Shown: positions 34,386 through 43,579, numbered from the stretch's first letter. The stretch: DNA of 64,000 bases from Sporosarcina trichiuri (GCF_030406775.1 NZ_CP129119.1:1770001-1834000); one strand, 5' to 3'. Numbers and translations: made by a program. The notes: a model not told the origin generated them from the letters alone.

Positions 34386-35375
34386 ATGGCCACTATCAAG
34401 GATGTTAGCAAGCTTGCAGGGGTATCGGTTGCGACCGTCTCCCGCTACCTGAACAAGAATGGGTACGTCAGCAAGGAGGCGGCGGAAGCGATCGCCGGCG
34501 TGATCGACAAACTGAACTACCGCCCGAATACGATTGCCCGGAGCCTGGCCGGCAAGAAGACGGCGACCATCGGCCTGCTGGTCCCCGATATCCTGAATCC
34601 GTTCTTCCCGGAGCTAGCCCGTGCAGCGGAAGATGCCGCCAATGAATACGGTTATACGGTGATGCTCGGCAACACGGATAACGACACAGCGAAAGAACAG
34701 CGCTATCTCGACACGCTCATCCACAAACAGGCGGACGGTGTCATCATCTCGTCTTATACGATCCAGCCCGACCACCTGAGAGGCCTGCAGAAGGCCGGTA
34801 TCCCGGTCGTGCTGCTGGACAACGTCTTCTCCAGTGATTCCGTCGTGTCCTTCACTGTGGAGAACAAGGAAGGCGGAGAGCTGGCGGTCCGGCATCTGCT
34901 CGAGCGCGGCTGCCGCAAGATCGCCCATATCTGCGGGCCGCTGTCGATCACGTCTTCCCGGGAACGGACAGCGGGGTATGAAGCGGTGAGCACCGGAACG
35001 GACTGGTTCACGCCCGGCCTCATCGCCTACAGCGACTTCACGGTCAAAGGCGGCCATTCGGCGATGCAGCAGCTGCTCGTCTCCCACCCTGACCTGGACG
35101 GCGTCTTCGCGAGCAACGACCTGATGGCGGCAGGTGCCCTGAAAGCCCTTCAGGAGGCCGGACGCCGCGTGCCGGAAGACGTCAAAGTCATCGGGTTCGA
35201 CGGCATCCAGCTCGAAATGATGTCCCCCGGACTGTCGACCGTCGCACAGCCGATCTATGAACTCGGCAAAACCGCGGTGGATGTGCTGATCGGTCTGATC
35301 ACAGAGCATCCGGATATCCCGGAGGACAAGGTATTTCCCGTCTCCCTCACTGTCAGGCAGTCGACAGGCGGATGA
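34386..35375 (+). CDS. LacI family regulator, RbsR-like
   Basis: A 329-residue LacI/GalR repressor. The helix-turn-helix and hinge are clear: ATIKDVSKLAGVSVATVSRY, then YRPNTIARSLAGKKT. The effector domain has DGVIISSYT and DLDGVFASNDLMAAGAL. It sits divergent to nupC and near a convergent purine/nucleoside/ribose unit, and TGTGTAA-N-TTACACA boxes stand before nupC, itself and rbsK. Ribose or a nucleoside-derived sugar is the likely effector (inference). GAGGAG is eight bases before the ATG; a strong terminator follows. Confidence 0.92.
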   Translation: MATIKDVSKLAGVSVATVSRYLNKNGYVSKEAAEAIAGVIDKLNYRPNTIARSLAGKKTATIGLLVPDILNPFFPELARAAEDAANEYGYTVMLGNTDNDTAKEQRYLDTLIHKQADGVIISSYTIQPDHLRGLQKAGIPVVLLDNVFSSDSVVSFTVENKEGGELAVRHLLERGCRKIAHICGPLSITSSRERTAGYEAVSTGTDWFTPGLIAYSDFTVKGGHSAMQQLLVSHPDLDGVFASNDLMAAGALKALQEAGRRVPEDVKVIGFDGIQLEMMSPGLSTVAQPIYELGKTAVDVLIGLITEHPDIPEDKVFPVSLTVRQSTGG

Positions 35376-35382
35376 TAAACTG

Positions 35383-35430
35383 AAAAACGCAGGACACCAG
35401 GCATTCAGCACTTGGTGTCCTGCGTTTTTT
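35383..35430. terminator. Bidirectional terminator after the LacI-family gene
   Basis: AAAAACGCAGGACACCA and TGGTGTCCTGCGTTTTTT form a 17-bp stem; it also touches the stop of the opposing permease gene. Confidence 0.95.
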
Positions 35431-36722
35431 CATCCGGATGCACGGCGTGCCCTCCTGCGTCCTGCCCACAGCTCCATCATGATCGACAGCATGACGCCGA
35501 CGAGCAGCCCATTGCTGACGAGCGGCTGTATGAGAACAGGGAAATCACGGAACGTTTCCGGCGGGACGTTCAGGATGCTGACACCGGTCAGCAGCGGAAT
35601 CGTCACCCGATACAACGACATCGACTCGAACGGCAGTTCACGGATTTTGTGCACGGCTGTGCCGAACAGCTGGATGTAGGCGACGAACAGCACGGCCGCC
35701 CCGATCGGCTCCGGCAGGCCTGAGAGGAAACCGCCGAGCGCCGGGATGAGCCCCATCAGGATGAACAGCACGCTGCCGAGCATGAACGGGCCTCGGTTGA
35801 AGATCCGCGTGCTCTGCAGGAACCCGATCGATGACGAGTACGGTCCGAACGGCACGAGACCGAACAGACCGCCGATCACCGTTCCCGCTCCCGTTACATA
35901 GTAGGATGCTTGGATGCGCCCATCCACCGACTTCTCCCCGAACAGCCAGCCGGCCGTCGAGATGGCGACGAGCGAATTGCCCATATTGATGAGCCCGGCC
36001 AGGAATGCGGTCAGCATGATGCCGATGTGCACATGCAGCCCGCCGAGCGGGAACAGACGGAACAGCGAGCCGCCCGCAGAGACACTCGGTGTTCCGCCGA
36101 TCAGGAGCATATACAGCACCGCCCCGCCGATCAGTCCGATGAGCACGGAAAAGTTCGCAATCCCCCGTCTGCGCGACAGTCCCATCAGCAGGACAGCCGC
36201 GGCCACCCCGATCGGCAGGAGCCCCTCCGGCATGGCGAGACTTCCGCCGTCACTGATGCCGAGCATGCCCTTGAAGAAGAACAGGATCAGCTGGACGGAC
36301 AGCAGGAACAGGTAAATCGCCAGAACGACAGGTGTGAAGATCCTCTGCAGGACGGACGTGAAGCCGGCCGCTCCGAGCACGATGGTCAGCACACCGGCCA
36401 GCACCATGCCGAGCGCCAGACTTCCGCCGACTTCCATATAGGACAGCCCCATGGCAGGAGCTGCGGCGCTCAGACTGAGCATCAGTCCCCACCAGATGCC
36501 GCCATGGCCTTCGAACAGCGGGAACCTATGGCCGAATCGGGCCTGCAGCAGGCTGACGACCCCTGCGACGACGAAGGATGTCCGGATGAGTCCGGCGGCT
36601 GCGTCATCGGACAGACCGAATGCCGTGCTGATGGACAGCGGGACAACGACCGTATTGACGACCATGAACAGCAGCCATTGGATGCCGGCAAGTGAAAACG
36701 CTGGAGCGGTTAAACGTGTCAT
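35430..36722 (-). CDS. Uracil/xanthine (NCS2) permease
   Basis: A 430-residue membrane protein with about 14 helices. NCS2 features include EGHGGIWWGLMLSLSAA near residue 70, GLINMGNSLVAISTAGWLFG in the substrate-binding region and GPYSSSIGFLQSTRI. Start ATG 36722 follows CAGGAA. As the last gene of the rbsK unit it would import, or export, the free base released by the nucleoside hydrolase. Base specificity is not clear from sequence. Confidence 0.85.
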   Translation of the reverse strand: MTRLTAPAFSLAGIQWLLFMVVNTVVVPLSISTAFGLSDDAAAGLIRTSFVVAGVVSLLQARFGHRFPLFEGHGGIWWGLMLSLSAAAPAMGLSYMEVGGSLALGMVLAGVLTIVLGAAGFTSVLQRIFTPVVLAIYLFLLSVQLILFFFKGMLGISDGGSLAMPEGLLPIGVAAAVLLMGLSRRRGIANFSVLIGLIGGAVLYMLLIGGTPSVSAGGSLFRLFPLGGLHVHIGIMLTAFLAGLINMGNSLVAISTAGWLFGEKSVDGRIQASYYVTGAGTVIGGLFGLVPFGPYSSSIGFLQSTRIFNRGPFMLGSVLFILMGLIPALGGFLSGLPEPIGAAVLFVAYIQLFGTAVHKIRELPFESMSLYRVTIPLLTGVSILNVPPETFRDFPVLIQPLVSNGLLVGVMLSIMMELWAGRRRARRASG

Positions 36723-36792
36723 ACAGTTTCCTGCTTTCTGTAATAAAATAACGGGAAAGAGTCCGGGGCACAATGCTCCGGACCCCTGTGGA

Positions 36793-37713
36793 TCACTTCC
36801 CTAACGTATCGACCAGCAGATCGATGAACCGCTTGCTGTCAGCGGCGACACAGACATCGACGTTCGGCTCTTTCTTATGCCAATTCGTGAAATCACAGAC
36901 GGTCTGGCCGTCGCACAGATCGCTGTTCGTCTCGATGTCGACATAGTATTTCTTCGTCTCGACGAGCGACCGGTCCAGGGCCGCTCCAACGGCCAGCGGA
37001 TCATGCATCGCACACGCATGGCGTCCGTTCAGGTTATAGTAATGGTTCATGTAATGGACGGTCGCTTCCTCTGTGAAATCGCGTCCCGCTCCAGGCTGGA
37101 TGCGCTCGACATCGTCTTTCGTCAACAGGGTGCTTGACGTTACATCGAGACCGACCATCGTGATCGGGATGCCGGAATGGACGACGATCTTCGCCGCTTC
37201 TGGGTCGATATAGATATTGTATTCCGCTGTCGGTGTGATGTTGCCCCGGTGATCGAACGCACCGCCCATGATGACAAGTTCCTTCAGCCACTCTTTGAGC
37301 CTCGGCTCTTTGCGGATGGCCAGCGCCATGTTCGTCAGCGGTGCGAGCAGGATGACGGTGATCTCACCCGCATGCTGCTTCGCCTGCTCGATGATGAAGT
37401 CCGGAGCGAAGCCTTCGTCACGGATTTCAACGTCCACTTCTTTCAGCGCACCGCCGATCCCGTCATTGCCGTGCACGCTCACTTCGAAGTGCGGATCCCG
37501 CAGGAGAGGACGCGCCGCTCCCTGGACGACTTTCAGATCATCCCGTCCGAGCAGCGTCGTGATTTTGCGGGTGTTGACGGTCGCCTGTTCCAAGGACGTA
37601 TTGCCGTTCACGGTCGTAATGCCAAAGATATCTGCCATGCCGCTCTTTTCGGCCAGCAGAAGTCCGATCGCATCGTCGATTCCCGTGTCCACATCGATAA
37701 TCACTTTTTTCAT
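36793..37713 (-). CDS. Inosine-uridine preferring nucleoside hydrolase
   Basis: A 306-residue nucleoside hydrolase. The calcium-binding motif DVDTGIDDA is at residues 7-15, followed by GNTSLEQATVNT, VHGNDGIGG, VIMGGAFDHRGN and the late HDPLAVGAAL, all expected for the IunH fold. It would split nucleosides into free base and ribose. It overlaps the upstream M20 gene by 4 bp (ATGA) and is followed 70 bp later by the base permease. RbsK in the same unit would phosphorylate the ribose. Confidence 0.93.
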   Translation of the reverse strand: MKKVIIDVDTGIDDAIGLLLAEKSGMADIFGITTVNGNTSLEQATVNTRKITTLLGRDDLKVVQGAARPLLRDPHFEVSVHGNDGIGGALKEVDVEIRDEGFAPDFIIEQAKQHAGEITVILLAPLTNMALAIRKEPRLKEWLKELVIMGGAFDHRGNITPTAEYNIYIDPEAAKIVVHSGIPITMVGLDVTSSTLLTKDDVERIQPGAGRDFTEEATVHYMNHYYNLNGRHACAMHDPLAVGAALDRSLVETKKYYVDIETNSDLCDGQTVCDFTNWHKKEPNVDVCVAADSKRFIDLLVDTLGK

Positions 37714-38909
37714 ATGCGTTCCGCCCCTTCTTCTGTCAATAATTCCAGCAGGCAGTGCAGCCCTGCTGCTGCCCCGTATTTCAAAGCATCGAGATTCACA
37801 TGGTAGTTCGCGTTATGCCAAGGGAAGTTCTCCTTTTCGAGAGAGCCCGTCCCCCAATACATGAAGACCGACGGCACCTCGTTCGCGACAATCGAGAAGT
37901 CGTCGCCGCTCATGTACGGGTGTTCGTTGACCGAGACGGTCGTCTCCCCGAACGCATCATTCAGCGAACGCGTGAGCCGCGCCGTCAATTCAGGATCGTT
38001 CCAGTTCGCCGGATACCCCTTGCTGTACGTGTATTCGTAGCTGCCGCCCCAGAATCCGGTGACGGACTGCAGCAGCCGCTCAAGCTGCGCTTCGATCTTA
38101 TCCTGCGTTTCCGGCAGGATCGTCCGGACCGTCCCCGAGATGTCGACCTGCCCGCACAATACATTCGATGCGGTTCCTCCCTGGATCGTCCCGAACGTGA
38201 TGACCGCGTGATCGAGCGGCGACGTCTGACGCGAAACGATCGACTGCGCCGCGGTCAGGAACTCCCCTGCCATCGCGATCGCATCGATCCCCTGCTGCGG
38301 AGCCGCTGCGTGACCCCCTTTGCCGGTCAGCGTCAGGTAGACCCTGTCGGTGTTCGCGAGCATGTACCCGGGTTTCATCTCAAAAGTGCCTGGCGTCAGG
38401 AACGGGTTCGTATGCAGGCAGAGCGCCGCGTCGACCGCCGGGTTCTCGAGGATCCCTTCTTCGATCATCGGCTTGGCCCCGCCCGGCTGCGCTTCCTCCG
38501 TCGGCTGGAACATGATCTTGACGGTACCGGTCCATTCCGACTTCCGTTCTTTCAGCACAGTCAGGATGGCGAGACCGATCGTTGTGTGGGCGTCATGGCC
38601 GCATGCGTGCATGACCCCCGGGTGGATGGAACTGTAGTCAAGTCCTGTCGCTTCCTCGATCGGCAGCGCGTCGATGTCGCAGCGCATGAGGACCGTACGG
38701 CCGGGTGCCGCCCCTGTAATTTCCGCACAAACGCCAGTTCCGGCCATCGCCCGGTGGCTGATGCCGATCCGGTCGAGCTCCTGCTGGATGAACAGCTGGG
38801 TGTTGTGCTCATCTTTGCTCAGTTCGGGATGCTTGTGCAAATGCTTGTACGTGTCCCGGAGATAGCCGTCGAGATGCTGTTCCATGTAGTCTGCAGTGAT
38901 CGTCTCCAT
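37710..38909 (-). CDS. M20 family amidohydrolase in the nucleoside unit
   Basis: A 399-residue M20D hydrolase with zinc motifs RCDIDALPIEE, MHACGHDAHTT and FQPTEEAQPGG and a dimerisation lid domain (about 180-300). Start ATG 38909 directly follows the rbsK stop codon, and its end overlaps the nucleoside hydrolase start, so it is clearly within the operon. N-acyl amino acids or N-carbamoyl compounds are typical substrates. In a nucleoside operon it might open a modified base product such as a ureido acid; this is speculation. Confidence 0.88.
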   Translation of the reverse strand: METITADYMEQHLDGYLRDTYKHLHKHPELSKDEHNTQLFIQQELDRIGISHRAMAGTGVCAEITGAAPGRTVLMRCDIDALPIEEATGLDYSSIHPGVMHACGHDAHTTIGLAILTVLKERKSEWTGTVKIMFQPTEEAQPGGAKPMIEEGILENPAVDAALCLHTNPFLTPGTFEMKPGYMLANTDRVYLTLTGKGGHAAAPQQGIDAIAMAGEFLTAAQSIVSRQTSPLDHAVITFGTIQGGTASNVLCGQVDISGTVRTILPETQDKIEAQLERLLQSVTGFWGGSYEYTYSKGYPANWNDPELTARLTRSLNDAFGETTVSVNEHPYMSGDDFSIVANEVPSVFMYWGTGSLEKENFPWHNANYHVNLDALKYGAAAGLHCLLELLTEEGAERI

Positions 38910-39824
38910 CTACTCATCCTCTCCTTTCAGTTCGCTCCTGTAGGGCATCCCTTCCTGCGCCCCGAATTTCGTCACAGCGCGTGCTGCAGCACGTGTTGCA
39001 AAACCGATCATCTCAGCCAGCGGACGTCCTTCCGCCGCCGCGATGGCCAGTGCACCGTTGTAAGTATCGCCGGCTCCCGTCGTATCGACTGCCTGAACCG
39101 GTTCAGCCGGTACGACGACGAGTTTCCCATCATCCAGATACGCACTGCCGTGTGCACCCAGCGTGACGATCAGCGTCTGATCATAGGCCGCTTCCCATTC
39201 CGCCATCAGGAGTGCGAGTTCACGCTCGTCCGAAAATGGCCGTTCGGCAAGCAGTTCAAACTCAGTTTCATTCGGCGTCAGAATGTCTGCATTCAGAAGC
39301 AGCTGTTTCGGCAAGGTCTGCGCAGGTGCGGGATTCAAAATGGTCTTCACGCCATTCTCATGGGCAATTTCCATCACTTTCTGGACAGTTTCCAGCGGAA
39401 TCTCAAGCTGAGCCAGCAGAACATCGGCTTCCTTAATCACCTGTTCGATTTCCGGAGTAATCGCATCGGGCGTAAGCGAGTAGTTCGCTCCCGGGACGAC
39501 GACGATGCAGTTATCGTGGTTTATGTGGAAGATGTCCGCAATTCCTGTCTTCACTTCAGGTGCCCGGCTGATGAATGCCGTATTCACCTGGTTCGTTTCC
39601 ATCTGGTCCAGCAGTGTGCGTCCAAACTCGTCCTGTCCGACCGCGCCGACCAGCGTCACTTCCCCGCCAAGCCGCGCACAGCTTACTGCCTGGTTGGCAC
39701 CTTTGCCCCCGGGCAGGTAGCTCACCTTTTCACCGAGGATCGTCTCACCGATTTGCGGCAGACGGTCCGTCGAAATAATTATGTCCATATTTAAACTGCC
39801 GACAACGACAATTCGTTTCCTCAT
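38910..39824 (-). CDS. rbsK: Ribokinase
   Basis: A 304-residue PfkB-family kinase. Motifs are LNMDIIISTDRLPQIGET, GGKGANQAVSCARLGG near residue 38 and DTTGAGDTYNGALA near 248, with the catalytic aspartate in GAGD; these are the RbsK forms. It phosphorylates ribose to ribose 5-phosphate in the cytoplasm. It is the first gene of the rbsK-M20-nucleoside hydrolase-permease unit and lies 43 bp downstream of a LacI-type operator. AGGTG is five bases before the ATG. Confidence 0.93.
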   Translation of the reverse strand: MRKRIVVVGSLNMDIIISTDRLPQIGETILGEKVSYLPGGKGANQAVSCARLGGEVTLVGAVGQDEFGRTLLDQMETNQVNTAFISRAPEVKTGIADIFHINHDNCIVVVPGANYSLTPDAITPEIEQVIKEADVLLAQLEIPLETVQKVMEIAHENGVKTILNPAPAQTLPKQLLLNADILTPNETEFELLAERPFSDERELALLMAEWEAAYDQTLIVTLGAHGSAYLDDGKLVVVPAEPVQAVDTTGAGDTYNGALAIAAAEGRPLAEMIGFATRAAARAVTKFGAQEGMPYRSELKGEDE

Positions 39825-39866
39825 TCCATCACCTGTTCCAATAGAGTAGGTCGTTCACCAACTAAA

Positions 39867-39884
39867 TGTGTAACCGATTACACA
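39867..39884. promoter_or_regulatory. LacI-type operator upstream of rbsK
   Basis: TGTGTAACCGATTACACA, extended by AA and TT on the flanks. It is the most symmetric of the three operators in this cluster. Confidence 0.8.
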
Positions 39885-40068
39885 TTTTCAGAATAGCATA
39901 CCTTCCTCTCAGCCGGCAATGCTTAACTCCAAGTATAATGAAAGAATTTTCTACCGGTTCTGCCGCCGGTCAGTTTCAAGTAATGAGGCATGTCAGCTGT
40001 TCCGCATTTGTCACGTGCCGCCGGAAACGCCCGCATATACTGAGGAGTACACCGGGGAGGCGGAATCT

Positions 40069-40638
40069 TTGCATCTGTTACTTGTGATTTTCCTTGGCAT
40101 TGCGGCCAATTTGGATAACTTAGGGATCGGGCTCGCATACGGCATTCAAAAGACGAGGATACCGCTCATTTCAAATTTGATGATTGCCGTGATATCCATG
40201 GCAGTCACCTCATTTTCAATGCTTGCTGGCGACCGGATTGCGGCGTTCATCACTCCCAATGCGGCGGACTGGATTGGAGGTCTGCTGCTGTGCGCGATTG
40301 GGGTCTGGATGCTGTGCCAGCCGAAATTCGGGCAAGTGGAAGCGTATGAGGATGCAAAAACAGCCGACACGGATGGGAATCGTGTGATTTCTGTACGGGA
40401 GGCCATCCCCCTCGGCTTCGTACTTGCAGCAAATTGCCTGGCCGCCGGGTTCGGAATGGGGGTAAGCGGCAGCTCGATGCTTGGAACGGTTTTATCGGTC
40501 GGATTTTTCTCGTTCATCACCATCGGGGGCAGCCACCGGTTCGGCACGCTGCTCGCACGCACGTGGATCGGCCGGTATCCCGCAGCTTTTGCAGGCGTTC
40601 TCCTGATCGTCATCGGCTTGGTTGAAATTATGTTGTAA
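40069..40638 (+). CDS. MntP/YtaF-like membrane protein
   Basis: A 189-residue membrane protein with six predicted helices. Two conserved segments, IAANLDNLGIGLAYGI near the start and LAANCLAAGFGMGVSG in the second half, mark the manganese efflux pump MntP / sporulation protein YtaF family. A TTG start at 40069 is chosen because GGGGAGG lies eight bases upstream; a longer ATG frame (39919) begins right after the rbsK operator and adds a non-membrane segment unlike the family. Monocistronic with its own terminator. Confidence 0.85.
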   Translation: MHLLLVIFLGIAANLDNLGIGLAYGIQKTRIPLISNLMIAVISMAVTSFSMLAGDRIAAFITPNAADWIGGLLLCAIGVWMLCQPKFGQVEAYEDAKTADTDGNRVISVREAIPLGFVLAANCLAAGFGMGVSGSSMLGTVLSVGFFSFITIGGSHRFGTLLARTWIGRYPAAFAGVLLIVIGLVEIML

Positions 40639-40640
40639 TC

Positions 40641-40681
40641 AAAAAGCGCAGCTGCCAAAAGTTTCGGCAGCTGCGCTTTTT
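40641..40681. terminator. Bidirectional terminator between MntP-like and SLH genes
   Basis: AAAAAGCGCAGCTGCC pairs perfectly with GGCAGCTGCGCTTTTT. Confidence 0.95.
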
Positions 40682-41994
40682 CAGTTCAATTGAAGTGCCG
40701 TGCGGATCGTGTCCCACATAACTTCATATCCTTTGGTTGTCGGATGAGGACTGGTTGTCTCCATCAGATCTCCATAGGCGGTATCCGGGTGGCTCTTGAG
40801 ATATGCAGTCATCGCATCATAATGGGAGATGAAGAGGTACCCTTCCTCCAGGCTGATCCGCTTCAATACGTTGTTGATACCTGCCGGGCTGAACCGGTAA
40901 TTGCCGATATCATTTGCAGAAGGCGGCGGCGCCATGACGACCAGCAGTCCGGACTTCGCATCCGCCTCTTTCAGCAGTTTGCGGACCGTCCGCTCATACT
41001 GTGCAAGCGTTCCGATGATCCGGTCGTTCGTGCCGATCATGACGAACACGACATCCTCCCGCGGCTCCATCAGCCGGTCGGCGCGTTCCAGCGCCCACTG
41101 CGCGGTTTTCCCGCTGACCCCGGCATTGAAGAAATCGATGTCTCCGAAGCGCGGCTGCCCCGCATAGGTCCGGAATGCATTCGCCCAGGATGCAGCGTCA
41201 AAGGACGCTTCCCGATAGACAGTCGATCCGTCTTCCAGGATGACCCGCCCATCTTCAGGCACTTGGTAGCCGTCCGCTCCCATACCGGCAGAGATGCTGT
41301 CGCCGATCAGTTTGATGGAACGGACTGTCCCGCTGTTCAGCTTGTCCGCAAGATCCGGATAGGTCTTCGGCAGCTGCTTCGTGATACGGTCCATTTCAGC
41401 CCGGTAGATGAACAGCGCAAATTCCCCTCGTTTCAGCCGATCCTGCGTTCCGAAGGCATCCTGTGTTTTCCCTTGTGCAATCGCAGCTCCGACCAATCCC
41501 GCGACTGCCTCTGCATACCGGCTGCCGACATCCCGGAAGGTGAGGCCGGACCCATCGCCGCTCAGCGAATAGGCATGCTCATGGCTCAGCATGAGCGCCA
41601 TTTCCCCGCGTTTCACCGGCTCGTCGAATCCGAAATAGCCCGGCCGTTTGCCGCGGATGATCCCGGCGGTCTTCAAAGCCGCAACCGCCTGCTCCGCACG
41701 CGTCGGGACATCACTGAATTCCCGGCTGCCCGGAGCAGGCATCGGCAGCTGCAGCGCCCGCGCCAGAATGACTGCGACACTGCCGCGGGTGATCGGCTGA
41801 TCGGTTCCGAACAGATCTGGCGCGACCCCGTTCGTATATTGCTGTTCCGTCAAATAGCTGACGGCTTCCGAGTAGGCGGGTGATACGTCACGGAACGGTT
41901 CTGCTGCGGCCTGATCAGGTAGAATCGCGGCGATCAGCACGCCAAGCACCGCCAGCACACCAAGCCGTCTCCACCATCGTTGTCTGCTGTCCAA
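40681..41994 (-). CDS. Surface protein with three SLH domains and an SGNH/GDSL hydrolase domain
   Basis: A 437-residue secreted protein: signal peptide (1 to about 31, ending DQAAA), three S-layer homology domains (about 34-210, each opening FRDV or FSDV and containing RGE/RGS motifs), then an SGNH hydrolase domain with GDSISAGMG (Ser), FNAGVSG, IGTNDR and the final SPHPTTKGYEVM (His). The start is TTG 41994, eight bases after GGGGG. SLH domains bind pyruvylated secondary cell wall polymer, so an esterase is placed on the wall; an O-acetyl ester of wall polymer is one possible substrate (inference). Confidence 0.92.
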   Translation of the reverse strand: MDSRQRWWRRLGVLAVLGVLIAAILPDQAAAEPFRDVSPAYSEAVSYLTEQQYTNGVAPDLFGTDQPITRGSVAVILARALQLPMPAPGSREFSDVPTRAEQAVAALKTAGIIRGKRPGYFGFDEPVKRGEMALMLSHEHAYSLSGDGSGLTFRDVGSRYAEAVAGLVGAAIAQGKTQDAFGTQDRLKRGEFALFIYRAEMDRITKQLPKTYPDLADKLNSGTVRSIKLIGDSISAGMGADGYQVPEDGRVILEDGSTVYREASFDAASWANAFRTYAGQPRFGDIDFFNAGVSGKTAQWALERADRLMEPREDVVFVMIGTNDRIIGTLAQYERTVRKLLKEADAKSGLLVVMAPPPSANDIGNYRFSPAGINNVLKRISLEEGYLFISHYDAMTAYLKSHPDTAYGDLMETTSPHPTTKGYEVMWDTIRTALQLN

Positions 41995-42211
41995 TTCGAA
42001 TTCCCCCTGTTGCTCTTTATCTGTCGGCCTTCTTTTTTCATCGGTCTGTTCGACCCGATCTGAATAGATTCTTGCCGGTTCGCGGATGGATCTGTCAGGT
42101 GATTTTTGTCGGAATCAAGTGAAAAAGAATCAGTTATAGGTCTTTGTACTCTTATACGTCTATTAGATAAATAGATATAATGAACGTACTATCACGTGGA
42201 GGTTGAACGTT

Positions 42212-42520
42212 ATGAGCTGGTCTGTTTTCGGTGTTTTTGTCCTTCTGGGCACATGGGGGTTTACACAATCGTTTTTTGCCGGTGCCGCGATTCTGCTGCT
42301 CTGCAGCGGTCTGCAGCTCGCCATCTTCTGCATACGCAGACTGCGCCGCAAGTCAGCGCTGCCCATCCGGTCGGCGCATGGTGCACGGCATAAGTTCCTG
42401 GCCGGTGAACAGGAACGCATCCGCGGTCTCCATGCATCCGGACTGCTGACGGAAGACGAATTCACCGAACAGAACCGCCTCCTATCCTCAAAAAACGAAA
42501 ATGCCTATGTGCAGCTTTGA
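42212..42520 (+). CDS. Small membrane protein with SHOCT-like tail
   Basis: A 102-residue protein: two membrane helices (about 3-22 and 24-42), a basic loop and a C-terminal SHOCT-like segment ERIRGLHASGLLTEDEFTEQ. ATG 42212 follows GGAGG by nine bases. The 217-bp gap upstream contains a TATAAT at 42175 and an inverted TCTATT/AATAGA pair beside it. Function is unknown; SHOCT segments mediate oligomerisation in other proteins. Confidence 0.75.
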   Translation: MSWSVFGVFVLLGTWGFTQSFFAGAAILLLCSGLQLAIFCIRRLRRKSALPIRSAHGARHKFLAGEQERIRGLHASGLLTEDEFTEQNRLLSSKNENAYVQL

Positions 42521-42551
42521 AAACCGGACGGAACCCCCCGTCCGGTTTTTT
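42519..42551 (+). terminator. Terminator of the SHOCT-like gene
   Basis: AAAACCGGACGG pairs with CCGTCCGGTTTTTT; it begins at the stop codon. Confidence 0.92.
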
Positions 42552-42613
42552 CCGACCAGCTGTCATAGGTGCACCCGGAAAGGGCAGACCCGTTTCAATT
42601 GCGGCCTGCCCTT

Positions 42614-43435
42614 TCACTTGATGATGCTTTCGAGTGCCAGCTTCACATTGCCGTAATAGCTGCGGCCTGCAAGTGCCTGTCCCGAATTGACGATGCTTTG
42701 TGCAAGGTGCGGCCGGATGCCTGTGGAGATGACGTGGATCCCCATCAGTTCGAGCGCCCCTTCGACCTGCTGCAGCAGATGCATGATATGATCATCGACT
42801 GCGGCAAGTCCCGAGAAGTCGGCGATTGTGCAGGTGACGTTCATCTCCGCCACTTTCGGGAGCACTTTGTTCATGATCGCATACGCCCGATCGTCCGTGA
42901 TCCGGCCGATGAACGGGATGATGACGATGCCGTCGTAGACAGGAACGACAGGCGCTGACAGTTCAGCAAGTTCATCCTCGGCATCCGATTGGTACAGCTT
43001 GGACAGCCGTTCATACGCATAGTATTTCTCCTGCAGGCTCAGATCGAGGAACCGGTTGACCAGCTTGCTCAGGTGCGCGTATTCTTTCAGCGACACGCCC
43101 AGCTGTTCACTGATTTCAAGCAGCAGATCCGCGATCGCATCCCGCGATGGCGGATATCTGTCCGCTACTGCAGCGATGGAGCCGCTGTTCTTCGTCTGGA
43201 TGGCCGCATTGCTCCGGCTCCATCTCATCAGGGCTTCAGGCACGCGCAGTTCACCGGTCCGCAATGTGTCCGCAAGCGCTTTCCATAATTGTGCGTACAT
43301 GAGACGCGCCTGTTTCAGCTCTTCGTCCGTGACATCCCCGAGCAGCCCGCTTACCCGTTCCACTACATCCTCCGCCAGTTGACCGGCATGGTCCGTCAAG
43401 AAGCGGATCAGTTCCCTGTTTGTCTCCACGATCAT
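42614..43435 (-). CDS. RsbR-type STAS protein, stressosome-like
   Basis: A 273-residue protein with an N-terminal globin-like sensor domain (about 1-145) and a C-terminal STAS domain (about 160-270) of the RsbR family. In RsbR paralogues two threonines of the STAS domain are phosphorylated by RsbT; at the aligned places this protein has Asp (AAVDDHIMH, about residue 216) and Ser (LAQSIV, about 248). It may join stressosomes but cannot be controlled in the usual way at the first site. No rsbS, rsbT or sigB is nearby. ATG 43435 is used; a GTG directly before it and a GTG two codons after it are also possible. Confidence 0.85.
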   Translation of the reverse strand: MIVETNRELIRFLTDHAGQLAEDVVERVSGLLGDVTDEELKQARLMYAQLWKALADTLRTGELRVPEALMRWSRSNAAIQTKNSGSIAAVADRYPPSRDAIADLLLEISEQLGVSLKEYAHLSKLVNRFLDLSLQEKYYAYERLSKLYQSDAEDELAELSAPVVPVYDGIVIIPFIGRITDDRAYAIMNKVLPKVAEMNVTCTIADFSGLAAVDDHIMHLLQQVEGALELMGIHVISTGIRPHLAQSIVNSGQALAGRSYYGNVKLALESIIK

Positions 43436-43579
43436 CACACCTTGTCAGTTGATGGCTTCCATTATACAGGAGTTGCAGCCTGCTGTCTTTCCTGCAGATG
43501 GCCCGGCCGATGAAATCCCCATGGCTTAAACAGCGCGGTCCCGGGTACAGTGTACATATGCAGAAAGGATGAAGGAACT

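Noticed and set aside
37755..39794. A 679-codon plus-strand open frame opposite the M20 and rbsK genes.
   Set aside because: It is the high-GC antisense shadow of two well-supported genes; its composition is arginine- and histidine-rich with no domain.
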